From: an uncultured Bacilli bacterium
Lineage (GTDB): Bacteria > Bacillota_I > Bacilli_A > RF39 > UBA660
Assembly: GCA_934090775.1 (NCBI GenBank)
Contig: CAKOKF010000033.1
Location: 1-11,734 of the forward strand
Reading direction: 5' to 3'
Length of the DNA: 11,734 nucleotides
The notes beneath the pieces were generated by a model that was not told the DNA's origin, did not search any database, and was given only the letters and a program-made list of their open reading frames with translations. Below are positions 1 through 7,236 of this stretch, one piece after another. The translations under genes and the position numbers were made by a program. Position 1 is the first letter of the stretch; each line of letters opens with the position of its first letter.

Positions 1-3000
1 TTAACTGTTCTAAATAAGCAGCATCAGTAGTATGTTTTAACTTATAATCAACAATAATAGCTTTATCTCTCTTAATAATTAGTAAATCGATAATACCATG
101 GGTTTCACTATCACCATTATTATACATAAATTCATATTCTTTATAAATTTCTTTACTATCACTTAAAATACCAGTATTAATAAACTTATCTATACAATTA
201 ACCTCAAAAGCGTTAAAATCTTTATAATCAGGATTACTAAAATCAGTTATTTCAAATAAGTAATGCATACGTAACCCAAAATCAATATTTTTTTGCTCTT
301 CTTTGCTTCTTAAAGTATTAGTAACTTTAGAAAAATGACTATTTTCTATTTTTTTACTATCAGGAATATACTCATCTACGGTGATAATCTCACCTTGTTC
401 CTGTTTTAAAATTGCTAGATCCTTTTTTAACGATAAATTATAATCTTTAGTAAGTCCTAAAGAATCAATATCAATGTCGTGCATATAAGGTTTTAGATAA
501 TCATAGATAGAATTTAACATATCCGTAAACTTACGATAACTACTTCTAGTCTCTCTATCTACTACTCCTTCGACTTTATAAGCCAGCTCATTTTTGTCAA
601 ACTCCCCCACAATAATCATCTTCTCACGAGCTCTAGTTAAGGCTACATAAAATAATCTTAGTCTTTCACTTATCTCTTCTAAAATATACTTATTTTTTAA
701 CATTAATTTAACAACAGTACTATGAATACCATTTTTTACATAAGGAGTTATAAAACCTAAAGTATTATCATAATAGAATTTATTTTTTAAATCATCAATA
801 TTAAACTTCTTAGATAAACCAGTAAAATAACAAACTGGATATTCTAAACCCTTCGAAGCATGAATAGTCATAATTTTAACTGAATTAGAAGCCTCTTTAT
901 TTAAAGACAACTTAATATCTAAGCCTTCCTCATAAACCATGTTTAAATAATCTAAAAATTCATATGGACTATAACCAAAATTAGTAGCATTATCAGCAAT
1001 CTTACTTATTGAATCAATCGTTACTAAATGTTCCTTAACATCACCAGTCGTAATAAATGCTTCTTGGAATTTAAATCTCTCAATAATTAAACGAAATACT
1101 TCATTATTTGGTAAATTATCTAGTTCCTTAGCTAATTCATATAAAATAGCAAAAATCTCCGTCTCCGCATACGACCTATTACTAATAATTTTTAAAATAT
1201 CTTTATCACTCATATTAAAAAGATAACTACGGGCAACAGCCATAAATGAGTAAGAAAACATCGTACCAAAATCTCTTTTTTTAATTAAAACTAACAAGTT
1301 ATAAATGTTTTTAATAATTGAAATATCCACTGAATCACTGATGGTCTTATCACGGTAAATAGTTATAGGTATATTTAAATATTCAAATATTTTCTTATAT
1401 AAATTAAAACCACTTGAACGGTCCATTAAAATAACAAAATCACCATAATTAACTGGTCTTCTCTGCATTGTTTCTTTATCCATCATTTCATAACCGTTAT
1501 TAACTTTTTCCTTAATATCACGAGCTACTGTAAAAATTTCAATTTCTTCTTTGGTAAACTTCGAGTCTTTGTCATAAACATAATTTAAAACGTCCATATT
1601 ATAATTTTCTTTATTAACATCATTATAAGGAGTAAGGCCAAAAACCATTTGATGCGACTGGATATAATCAGCACCCCCAATAAAATTATCCATAAATAAA
1701 TTAAACATCATATTAATATTATTTAAAACTTCACTACGACTTCTAAAATTCTTATTTAAATCAATTTTTAAACCACCATTATTATTTTGATAAGCTTCAT
1801 ACTTGCTCTTAAATAACATTGGGTTAGCATTACGGAAACGATAAATAGACTGTTTAATATCGCCAACCATATAAACATTATTATTTTCAATTAAAGAAAT
1901 AAAGATATCTTGAATATCGTTGGTATCCTGATACTCATCAATTAAAATTTCTTTATACTTATATTTCATCTCTTCACGAACTGCCTCATTGTCCTTTAAA
2001 ATATTAATAGCCATTTTCGCAATATCAATAAAATCATAAGCATTATTATCTCTTTTAAACTTATCTAAACGCTCACCTAATTTTTTAATAATAGCAATAA
2101 TAATCTCTACATAATCATTTGTTAAATACAAACTTTCTTTAATCTCATCTAACGAATTATACTTTGTTAAATCTCCTATTTCATCAACTATAGCTTTAAC
2201 TTCATCTTTAATTTTTTTAGTTACTTCATCAGCGCCCCTTAAAACTGGCAACTTAATAACACATAACCTTTTAATATCTAAATAATCAACCGCACTTATT
2301 AAAGGTCTAATAACTTCTTCCATTTTGCCTTGAAAAGTATCATCAGTATAATGGTATAAATTATCTACTGTATTATTTAAAACTTCTAAGCGCATTTTTA
2401 TTAAGGCTACATAATCATTCACTAATTTACTTATATTATCCTCACTATAATAATCATCAAGATAACTATTTAAAATAGTATCTTTATCAAATCGATTATC
2501 TAGTTTAGCATATAAACTAAGAACAGCATTAAATATTTCTTTATCATCTTTAACTGTAAAATCACTAATCAACTTTAAAAACAAAGGATTTCTTTCTTGA
2601 TATAATTCTTCAAATATATTATTTAACTCTTCTTCTTTTTTTAAAGTCATAATACTAGCATCAATAATATTAATATTCTTAGAAATATTCATTAAATAAC
2701 TATACTTTTTAACTAAAGATAAAGCAAAAGAGTCAAAAGTCGTAATATAAGCCAAATCTACTTTATCTAATTCATCTTTTAATTCCGGAACTTTTCTTAT
2801 TTTACTACGGATTCTATCCTTCATCTCCGCAGCGGCCGCATTAGTAAATGTTAAAACTAATAAATCGTCAATACTAATACCCGATTTAACATGTTCTAAG
2901 ACACGTTCCGATAAAACAGCTGTCTTACCAGAACCAGCACCGGCTGAAACAATTATATTTGTTCCTTTTTTATAAATTGCATCTTGCTGCTCACTCGTCC

Positions 3001-3010
3001 ACTTTGGCAT
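1..3010 (-). CDS. addA: AddA-type helicase/exonuclease subunit, C-terminal end beyond window
   Basis: UvrD-like ATPase and 3' nuclease subunit of the AddAB complex, which unwinds and resects double-strand DNA ends for RecA-dependent repair. 1003 codons are open from the ATG at 3008-3010 to the left edge; the stop lies outside. Visible motifs: Walker A AGAGSGKT (residues 23-30), motif Ia LTFTNAAAAEM (53-63), DEYQDT Walker B (358-363), NFRSR (421-425), HASKGLE (717-723) and VALTRARE (789-796). The C-terminal PD-(D/E)XK nuclease keeps H916, D975 and D988-Y989-K990. In known AddA proteins roughly 50-60 residues follow this motif, so only the tail should be missing. The total would then be somewhat shorter than the roughly 1230 aa of Bacillus AddA. 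The start overlaps the end of addB by 20 bases, with AGGAG nine bases upstream. No in-frame stop was seen when reading the frame. The TTA at 1-3 looks like a stop but is out of frame. Family assignment is very secure. Confidence 0.96.
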   Translation of the reverse strand, partial: MPKWTSEQQDAIYKKGTNIIVSAGAGSGKTAVLSERVLEHVKSGISIDDLLVLTFTNAAAAEMKDRIRSKIRKVPELKDELDKVDLAYITTFDSFALSLVKKYSYLMNISKNINIIDASIMTLKKEEELNNIFEELYQERNPLFLKLISDFTVKDDKEIFNAVLSLYAKLDNRFDKDTILNSYLDDYYSEDNISKLVNDYVALIKMRLEVLNNTVDNLYHYTDDTFQGKMEEVIRPLISAVDYLDIKRLCVIKLPVLRGADEVTKKIKDEVKAIVDEIGDLTKYNSLDEIKESLYLTNDYVEIIIAIIKKLGERLDKFKRDNNAYDFIDIAKMAINILKDNEAVREEMKYKYKEILIDEYQDTNDIQDIFISLIENNNVYMVGDIKQSIYRFRNANPMLFKSKYEAYQNNNGGLKIDLNKNFRSRSEVLNNINMMFNLFMDNFIGGADYIQSHQMVFGLTPYNDVNKENYNMDVLNYVYDKDSKFTKEEIEIFTVARDIKEKVNNGYEMMDKETMQRRPVNYGDFVILMDRSSGFNLYKKIFEYLNIPITIYRDKTISDSVDISIIKNIYNLLVLIKKRDFGTMFSYSFMAVARSYLFNMSDKDILKIISNRSYAETEIFAILYELAKELDNLPNNEVFRLIIERFKFQEAFITTGDVKEHLVTIDSISKIADNATNFGYSPYEFLDYLNMVYEEGLDIKLSLNKEASNSVKIMTIHASKGLEYPVCYFTGLSKKFNIDDLKNKFYYDNTLGFITPYVKNGIHSTVVKLMLKNKYILEEISERLRLFYVALTRAREKMIIVGEFDKNELAYKVEGVVDRETRSSYRKFTDMLNSIYDYLKPYMHDIDIDSLGLTKDYNLSLKKDLAILKQEQGEIITVDEYIPDSKKIENSHFSKVTNTLRSKEEQKNIDFGLRMHYLFEITDFSNPDYKDFNAFEVNCIDKFINTGILSDSKEIYKEYEFMYNNGDSETHGIIDLLIIKRDKAIIVDYKLKHTTDAAYLEQL

Positions 3011-5321
3011 TATCATCATCTCCTAAAATATCTTTTCTAGTTTTATATTCTAAATCAACAATATCTTCCTCTTTACGATAACAAATTTCCTTATATTTAC
3101 AAAATTCACACCCAATAAGTTCTCCTTTAACTCGTTTGGGATTAATAGGAAAATTACCTTCACAGATTGCCTCCACAACTTCGTTAATGCGCTCATCAAC
3201 TATTCTATCAATTTTCTCAATATCACTATCATTAAACAACTTAGCATAATGAGCAAAACCTTTACTAGTAGTTGCCATTCCTTTAATAACATCACTCTTC
3301 GTATAAGTCCTATCAAACTTAATTAATTCTTCTTCATTGTTAATTGAATAGCCATCAAGTTTTAAAGCCTTCTTACTATCTTCTTCCAAAGAATTAGAAT
3401 CTACTGTCTTTCCATTTAAAATCTTTTGTAAATAAAAGCCTGTAATCTTAATATCCTTATGTAGACCTCTCTTTGTTAAATAAATATACACCGGCAACTG
3501 TAAATGCAATCCATAATTAATATTATCTAAAGTAGTTGGTACATATCCTGTCTTATAGTCAATAATAGCCACTAAATACTTACCATCATTATCTTCTAAA
3601 TATTTAATCTTATCAACAAATCCTAAGAAATTAATAGTAATCTTACCTTCTTTTCTTAGATTCAATCTTGTCTCCGTCAAAGTCTTATCATACATCGATT
3701 TACTTTCTTGTTCTCTTATCGTTTTAATTATAAACTCTAAAGTTGTATATAAATTATCTACATAAAACTTTTCTTTATTAGTTAGCTCTCTATTCTCTAA
3801 ATACTTATCATATTCTTTTCTTAAATCAAAACCTTCATTATACATTTTACTTAAACAATCATGAAATAAAGAACCTAAAAAAGCCGCAAAAGTATCAACA
3901 AAAGGGTCTAACTTCAAGATATTAGCAATATAAAAACGAAAAGCACATAAATAATAATTGTTCATTGCTGAATAAGAAAGATTACTCTTCCCATTTAAAT
4001 ACTTATATAAATCTTCAAAATCCACTTTTATATAACGATTATCATAAGTATTATAATTAATATCTGGATAACTTGTCATTAAATCCTTTAAATACTCATT
4101 CTTTTCATTATATTTTAAATATCTATCTAAAAAGATACTTAAATTCATTTTATTATAAAGATGAGAATAATTATAATGATTAACTTCTTCTGTTATTACT
4201 TCTAAACCTAAATCACTAATTAAAGGACTAGGATAATAAGTACTATAGTTATCTTTTTCTTTATAACTTATATACACATTAGGATTACTTAAAAGTCTAA
4301 CCTTTACATCTTGCTTTTCCTGCTTTAGTAAATCCAATGACGTAGCAAGCCCAAAACTCTTACGCATTTTATCCTTAATTAATTTATCATCATGATATAT
4401 CCTTGGCACAACCCCTTGATTAAAATTTAAAACAAAATAATATTTATCAGGAAGTAACATATCACTAATATTAATTAGATTTACGGCCTTATCATACTTA
4501 GGTAAACTAATATTAATTTTCTTTAAATCACAAGTAACCATTTCTAAAAAAGTATTATCTATTTGGTAATCAAAAGTATAACTATTAAATAAATTAACTA
4601 TTTGTCTCTTAATATCATCATCTTCGATAACTTCCAAAGCCTCATGAATATTTAAAGTTTCTTTTAATTTTTTTAAAAAATCTTGAACTGTTTTTGTATT
4701 ACCAATATTTCTAGTTTCATAAAGATTAAGCGGAATATTAAAGTTTTTAAAAGTTCTATCTAACTCATTATAATAAGTATTATCAATATTAACTAGATAA
4801 ATGTCATTTAGACTAACACCTTGTTTTAATAAATTTCTTATCTTAACCGTTATACTTACTACTTCCTCACTACTAGTTTTATAACTAACTACTTTATGAG
4901 AAAACTCATTTTCTACATTAAAACTTAAAACTGTCAAATGATAAAACTCCAACTCCTTAGCTAAAGCCTCATCTAAAGTAACACCAATCATTACAACTCT
5001 TTTTAAACTTTTTTTAAAATAAGGATTATAAGTAATTAAATTATTACTATCTAAAACACTCTTTAATTCTTTTAACTCCTTTGTATCATAAAAAATATTA
5101 CTTAAATATTCTAAAGCTATATCATAACCATAATTATAATGTTTCATTAAGAAATATAAAGACTCTTTAGTAGGAAAGCCATAATAATTACTCTTAAATT
5201 CCTCTAAAGTATAAAACTTTAAATTAAGTAATTTTTTCTCTTGGCTTAAAGTTTTTAAAATGATTTTCTTAATATTATTAGTTGTTATTACTGTATCATA
5301 GTTTTGTAATTTATCTATCAT
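2991..5321 (-). CDS. addB: AddB/RexB-like nuclease subunit with Fe-S cluster, compact
   Basis: Partner of AddA in double-strand break processing. The C-terminal half is a typical AddB nuclease: C459 starts the domain, then H487, D570 and D588-Y589-K590 (IIDYKTG), Q608 (LQLPVY), then C738-x2-C741-x5-C747. C459 plus this cysteine triplet matches the four ligands of the AddB [4Fe-4S] staple, and all are present. The N-terminal half has no Walker A; the first 25 residues contain no G-x4-GKT/S. Bacillus AddB begins with one, whereas streptococcal RexB lacks it. At 776 aa it is about two-thirds the length of Bacillus AddB (about 1166 aa), so the helicase-like region is reduced and probably serves as scaffold or DNA recognition. 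The start is well supported by AAGGAG at 5330-5335, eight bases upstream. It ends in TGA inside the start of addA. RexB or a generic PD-(D/E)XK nuclease are alternative names; the addA neighbour makes AddB/RexB the best call. Confidence 0.9.
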   Translation of the reverse strand: MIDKLQNYDTVITTNNIKKIILKTLSQEKKLLNLKFYTLEEFKSNYYGFPTKESLYFLMKHYNYGYDIALEYLSNIFYDTKELKELKSVLDSNNLITYNPYFKKSLKRVVMIGVTLDEALAKELEFYHLTVLSFNVENEFSHKVVSYKTSSEEVVSITVKIRNLLKQGVSLNDIYLVNIDNTYYNELDRTFKNFNIPLNLYETRNIGNTKTVQDFLKKLKETLNIHEALEVIEDDDIKRQIVNLFNSYTFDYQIDNTFLEMVTCDLKKINISLPKYDKAVNLINISDMLLPDKYYFVLNFNQGVVPRIYHDDKLIKDKMRKSFGLATSLDLLKQEKQDVKVRLLSNPNVYISYKEKDNYSTYYPSPLISDLGLEVITEEVNHYNYSHLYNKMNLSIFLDRYLKYNEKNEYLKDLMTSYPDINYNTYDNRYIKVDFEDLYKYLNGKSNLSYSAMNNYYLCAFRFYIANILKLDPFVDTFAAFLGSLFHDCLSKMYNEGFDLRKEYDKYLENRELTNKEKFYVDNLYTTLEFIIKTIREQESKSMYDKTLTETRLNLRKEGKITINFLGFVDKIKYLEDNDGKYLVAIIDYKTGYVPTTLDNINYGLHLQLPVYIYLTKRGLHKDIKITGFYLQKILNGKTVDSNSLEEDSKKALKLDGYSINNEEELIKFDRTYTKSDVIKGMATTSKGFAHYAKLFNDSDIEKIDRIVDERINEVVEAICEGNFPINPKRVKGELIGCEFCKYKEICYRKEEDIVDLEYKTRKDILGDDDNAKVDE
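3020..3024 (-). promoter_or_regulatory. Shine-Dalgarno of addA inside addB
   Basis: On the minus strand AGGAG lies nine bases before the addA ATG, within the last codons of addB. Together with the 20-base overlap of the two reading frames this sets the addA start and suggests translational coupling, which would fit a complex needing both subunits in equal amounts. Confidence 0.75.
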
Positions 5322-5462
5322 AATTAAGACTCCTTATCTAATTTTTATATATTTTTCTTGCTAAATCCAATATATCATATTTAAGAATAAATTAGGTGTT
5401 TTTAAGTTAATATTTAAATTTTTTTTAGTTTTCTTTAAACATTTTATTTTAGGAACCTTTTA

Positions 5463-5508
5463 TATAATTTTCATAAAATACATAAGAAGGATAGACTATA
5501 AAATTAGT
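5463..5508 (+). promoter_or_regulatory. Leader of the DUF11 gene: TATAAT box, distant SD, small hairpin
   Basis: A perfect TATAAT lies at 5463-5468 without a convincing -35 box 17 bases upstream. AAGAAGG at 5484-5490 is the only good ribosome site before the ATG at 5520, but it is 29 bases away. Between them GACTA-TAAAAT-TAGTC (5493-5508) can fold into a five-pair stem. Folding it would shorten the effective distance to about 13 bases. The rest of 5322-5519 is AT-rich with no other recognisable feature apart from the addB ribosome site. Confidence 0.4.
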
Positions 5509-5519
5509 CTTATATTTTT

Positions 5520-5912
5520 ATGGAAATAGAATTAAAAAATACAGTCAGTGCGACTGGTAATATTAATGAAATACCTACACTTATTAATTCCGAGGCTAGT
5601 GTTGTTACGATGTTAAGTGGTCTTACTATTACGAAGACTGCTGATAAAACCGTTTGGGCGGATAGACTTCTTACTTACACTATTACAATTAGTAATCAAA
5701 CAACGGTACCTTATGTAACACCAATTGTAAAGGATATTTTAGATACAAGTTTAGTTAACTTTGTTGATGATAGTGTTACAATTGATGGGGTTAAAGCAAC
5801 AGCTGAAGAAGCAAGTTTTGATAGAGCTACTAGCACATTAACCGTTAATTTAACTGATATAGAAGCGGCCGGTACGAAGACGATCACCTTTCAGGTTACG
5901 AAAAAGGCGTAA
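5520..5912 (+). CDS. Small DUF11-domain (conserved repeat) protein
   Basis: 130-aa protein that is essentially one DUF11/TIGR01451-type beta-sandwich unit. The core runs from LTITKTADKTVWAD (35-48) through LTYTITISNQ (51-60), TPIVKDILDTSL (67-78) and DDSVTIDG (83-90) to a final strand TKTITFQVTKK (119-129). This domain is usually found repeated in large surface and secreted proteins; here it stands alone, with no signal peptide, membrane segment or sorting motif. No better start exists: the reading frame upstream meets TAG at 5505-5507, leaving only a poor ATT between. Codon choice (GCG, GCC, ACG, GAC) is richer in G+C than the flanking genes, which suggests acquisition. The stop overlaps the start of a 24-codon ORF (TAATG). 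The role is unknown; a structural or surface-layer part is a guess from the family. Confidence 0.75.
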   Translation: MEIELKNTVSATGNINEIPTLINSEASVVTMLSGLTITKTADKTVWADRLLTYTITISNQTTVPYVTPIVKDILDTSLVNFVDDSVTIDGVKATAEEASFDRATSTLTVNLTDIEAAGTKTITFQVTKKA

Positions 5913-5986
5913 TGACTATTTTAGAATCGCAAGTTATTCAGAGTGTTTCGCCAACGGCCAAATTGCACGAAGTAATAGTCCTTTAG
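5912..5986 (+). CDS. 24-aa ORF coupled to the DUF11 gene
   Basis: An ATG at 5912-5914 shares its A with the TAA of the DUF11 gene and opens a 24-codon frame (MTILESQVIQSVSPTAKL then HEVIVL) ending at TAG 5984-5986. A TAATG junction is a classic arrangement for translational re-initiation. The stretch has the same G+C-richer codon look as the gene before it. It could be a real micro-protein or the first codons of a lost downstream gene of the same cluster. No family is recognised and no independent ribosome site is seen beyond the end of the preceding ORF. Confidence 0.35.
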   Translation: MTILESQVIQSVSPTAKLHEVIVL

Positions 5987-6010
5987 TTACTAGCATCTTA
6001 ACAAGAAGAA

Positions 6011-6313
6011 CTATAAGCCATCAAGACTGTAGCTATCCACATTAATATTTTGTACTGTTATCGACTTGTTGACATTAGAAGATACATAAATAGTATCACC
6101 AGCCGCTGTACTTTTCTTATCAGTTAATGTATAAGTAACATTTTGATAAGTTCCATCAATTATTAGACTAGATTTGGCAGCATTAATTCTAATCCCATTA
6201 GTCATGGTAATATCACTGCCTAAGTAAACAAAAGTATCCGTTGTATTTTCAATAGCACTTTTTAATTCAGTATAATTATAAACTATCACTGTATTTGTAT
6301 TAATTCTTTGCAT
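6011..6313 (-). pseudogene. N-terminal stub of a pectate-lyase-like adhesin (probable remnant)
   Basis: 100 codons beginning MQRINTNTVIVYNYTELKSA, followed by DITMTNGIRINAAKSSLIID and TIYVSSN. From memory this matches the opening rungs of a right-handed beta-helix, pectate-lyase-like adhesive domain family in Clostridia and related Firmicutes that is normally several hundred residues long. Here it stops at TAG right after SYSLDGL, where relatives continue into more helix turns; the frame meets another TAG a few codons later. The start looks genuine: AGGGG sits four bases before the ATG. No signal peptide is present, as in the relatives I recall. It converges on the DUF11/mini-ORF pair. I call it a truncated remnant; a deliberately short protein is the alternative. 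Family recall is not backed by a search here. Confidence 0.55.
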
Positions 6314-6365
6314 AATACCCCTGTTATAGCTTATGTAAAAATTATAAAATAGTTCAAGAAAATTA

Positions 6366-6394
6366 TAGACTTCTATAAATAATTTTAGTATAAT
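6366..6394 (+). promoter_or_regulatory. Sigma-A-type promoter for the 135-aa gene
   Basis: TAGACT (6366-6371, four of six matches to TTGACA), a 17-base spacer and a perfect TATAAT (6389-6394). A strong ribosome site (AGAGGG, 6407-6412) and the ATG at 6420 follow, so the leader is short. Confidence 0.65.
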
Positions 6395-6419
6395 CTAATG
6401 TCATAAAGAGGGATGCTTT

Positions 6420-6827
6420 ATGAATAATAATGATATTAATGAAAAGCATGAGTTATGTAAAATTAAAATACATGCTTGTGAACAATTATTTAAAATGACT
6501 AAAAATAATGGTTATTTAAATGATAATAAAAAATTGGAAATTAATAATGCAATTGGTAAAATCAAACAAAATCTTTTTGATGAGTTAGAACTTTATCAAG
6601 ATTTCGATAAACAAACAATATTAGGCTTGACACCTCAAATAAATCCAAATATGTATAATTCAATTGTTAAAACTCAAAAAAAATTAATTAAAGAGCTAAT
6701 AATAATTTTAAATAATAATGAAATTACCAATGGTTATAAGTCTAGAATGATCAATATTATTCAAAATATCTTACTTGATGATAATATTTCCAAAAAAGAA
6801 ACGTTTACCCAAAAAAGTAAACGTTAA
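6420..6827 (+). CDS. Hypothetical 135-aa helical cytoplasmic protein
   Basis: I do not recognise this protein. It is rich in Asn, Lys, Ile, Glu and Asp, has no signal peptide or membrane segment, and reads as a mostly helical soluble protein with a lysine-rich tail (KKETFTQKSKR). Three Met/Leu-rich stretches around residues 10-30, 45-60 and 80-120 look amphipathic. The start is well supported by AGAGGG seven bases upstream and a good promoter. Its last codons are written in a perfect hairpin (6800-6825) that serves as a terminator for the opposite gene, and its TAA abuts the TAA of that gene with no base between. Codon use fits the AT-rich background, so it looks native or long resident. No function is proposed. 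Confidence 0.7.
   Translation: MNNNDINEKHELCKIKIHACEQLFKMTKNNGYLNDNKKLEINNAIGKIKQNLFDELELYQDFDKQTILGLTPQINPNMYNSIVKTQKKLIKELIIILNNNEITNGYKSRMINIIQNILLDDNISKKETFTQKSKR
6800..6825 (-). terminator. Hairpin terminator at a stop-to-stop junction
   Basis: AACGTTTAC (6800-6808) and GTAAACGTT (6817-6825) form a perfect nine-pair stem with an eight-base loop. Read on the minus strand it is followed at once by TCTTTTTT (6799-6792), a good U-tract for the 71-aa gene. On the plus strand the bases after the stem are mixed A/T, so termination of the 135-aa gene there is less certain. The whole structure lies within the coding end of the plus-strand gene. Confidence 0.75.
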
Positions 6828-7043
6828 TTATCTATTAATTATTTTTAATAATACGGTTAAAACAATAATGACAGCTCCCGCTATAATCATAATTTTAGCA
6901 GGAGTTTCCCCCATAATTGAAACCAAATTATCGTAAATAGTCATCCCAGTATTAACGATAAAAGCTTTAACATTATTAAAAAATTGATTAAGTTGATCAG
7001 GAAGGTTTTGTTCCCAAAAATCTAATAAGTACATCAAAATCAC
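6828..7043 (-). CDS. Small single-pass membrane protein, unknown
   Basis: 71 codons from a GTG at 7041-7043, or 68 from the ATG at 7032-7034. AGAAAG lies close before the GTG (two-base gap) and further from the ATG (11 bases), so the start is unsettled. The N-terminal part (YLLDFWEQNLPDQLNQFF and onward) looks like an amphipathic helix. The C-terminal third (about residues 50-68, KIMIIAGAVIIVLTVLLKI) is one membrane helix ending in a short basic tail, NR. This resembles a tail-anchored or C-in topology. No toxin, holin or known division protein signature is certain. It has its own promoter, interlocked with that of tRNA-His, and its own terminator, so it is a monocistronic unit. The function is not known. 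Confidence 0.75.
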   Translation of the reverse strand: MILMYLLDFWEQNLPDQLNQFFNNVKAFIVNTGMTIYDNLVSIMGETPAKIMIIAGAVIIVLTVLLKIINR

Positions 7044-7059
7044 TACTTTCTATAAATTA

Positions 7060-7088
7060 AGTATAATATACGCTTGCATTTTTTGCAA
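7060..7088 (-). promoter_or_regulatory. Promoter of the 71-aa gene
   Basis: On the minus strand: TTGCAA (7083-7088), a 17-base spacer, TATACT (7060-7065). The start codon is about 17-26 bases downstream of the -10 box, leaving a very short leader. The -35 box falls inside the spacer of the divergent tRNA promoter. Confidence 0.65.
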
Positions 7089-7102
7089 TTACTTGGTAGA
7101 AT
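7074..7102 (+). promoter_or_regulatory. Promoter of tRNA-His
   Basis: TTGCAT (7074-7079), a 17-base spacer, TAGAAT (7097-7102). The tRNA begins 12 bases after the -10 box, as expected for a stable-RNA gene with a minimal leader. The -35 boxes of this and the divergent promoter together make the inverted repeat TTGCA-TTTTT-TGCAA (7074-7088). Confidence 0.7.
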
Positions 7103-7114
7103 ATTTTAAGTAAT

Positions 7115-7191
7115 GGCGGAATTGGTGAAGCGGTTAACACACCGGATTGTGGCTCCGGCACGCGTGGGTTCGAACCCCACATTTCGCCCCA
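7115..7191 (+). tRNA. tRNA-His (GTG)
   Basis: A complete cloverleaf. The extra G-1 (7115) faces C73 (7188), the hallmark of tRNA-His. The acceptor arm GCGGAAT (7116-7122) pairs with ATTTCGC (7181-7187), with one G-U. The D stem is GTG/CAC. The anticodon stem is CCGGA/TCCGG (7142-7146, 7154-7158) around TTGTGGC, giving anticodon GTG at 7149-7151. The T arm is GTGGG-TTCGAAC-CCCAC. CCA (7189-7191) is encoded. It is the only RNA gene seen in the window and forms its own transcription unit between a promoter and a terminator. Confidence 0.98.
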
Positions 7192-7202
7192 TTATGGAAT
7201 TT

Positions 7203-7236
7203 AAAAAAGACTGTCTAATTTTAGATGGTCTTTTTT
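7203..7236. terminator. Shared bidirectional terminator of tRNA-His and ezrA
   Basis: AAAAAAGAC-TG-TCTA (7203-7217), loop ATTT, then TAGA-TG-GTCTTTTTT (7222-7236). It makes a stem of about 15 pairs including two G-U/T-G wobbles, with T6 on the plus strand and also T6 on the minus strand. It stands between the convergent ends of the tRNA and ezrA and can serve both. Confidence 0.85.

Noticed and set aside
1..3. TTA at the left edge as the stop codon of addA
   Set aside because: addA codons start at positions equal to 2 modulo 3. The edge TTA is out of frame, and the in-frame codon at 2-4 is Leu, so the gene continues outside.
5914..5980. GACTATT (5914-5920) and AATAGTC (5974-5980) as ends of a small mobile element
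   Set aside because: Seven-base arms 53 bases apart, lying inside a tiny ORF, with no target duplication; easily chance in AT-rich DNA.
7074..7088. TTGCA-TTTTT-TGCAA as a repressor operator
   Set aside because: The repeat is fully explained by two divergent -35 boxes at 17-base spacing from good -10 boxes; no separate operator is needed.
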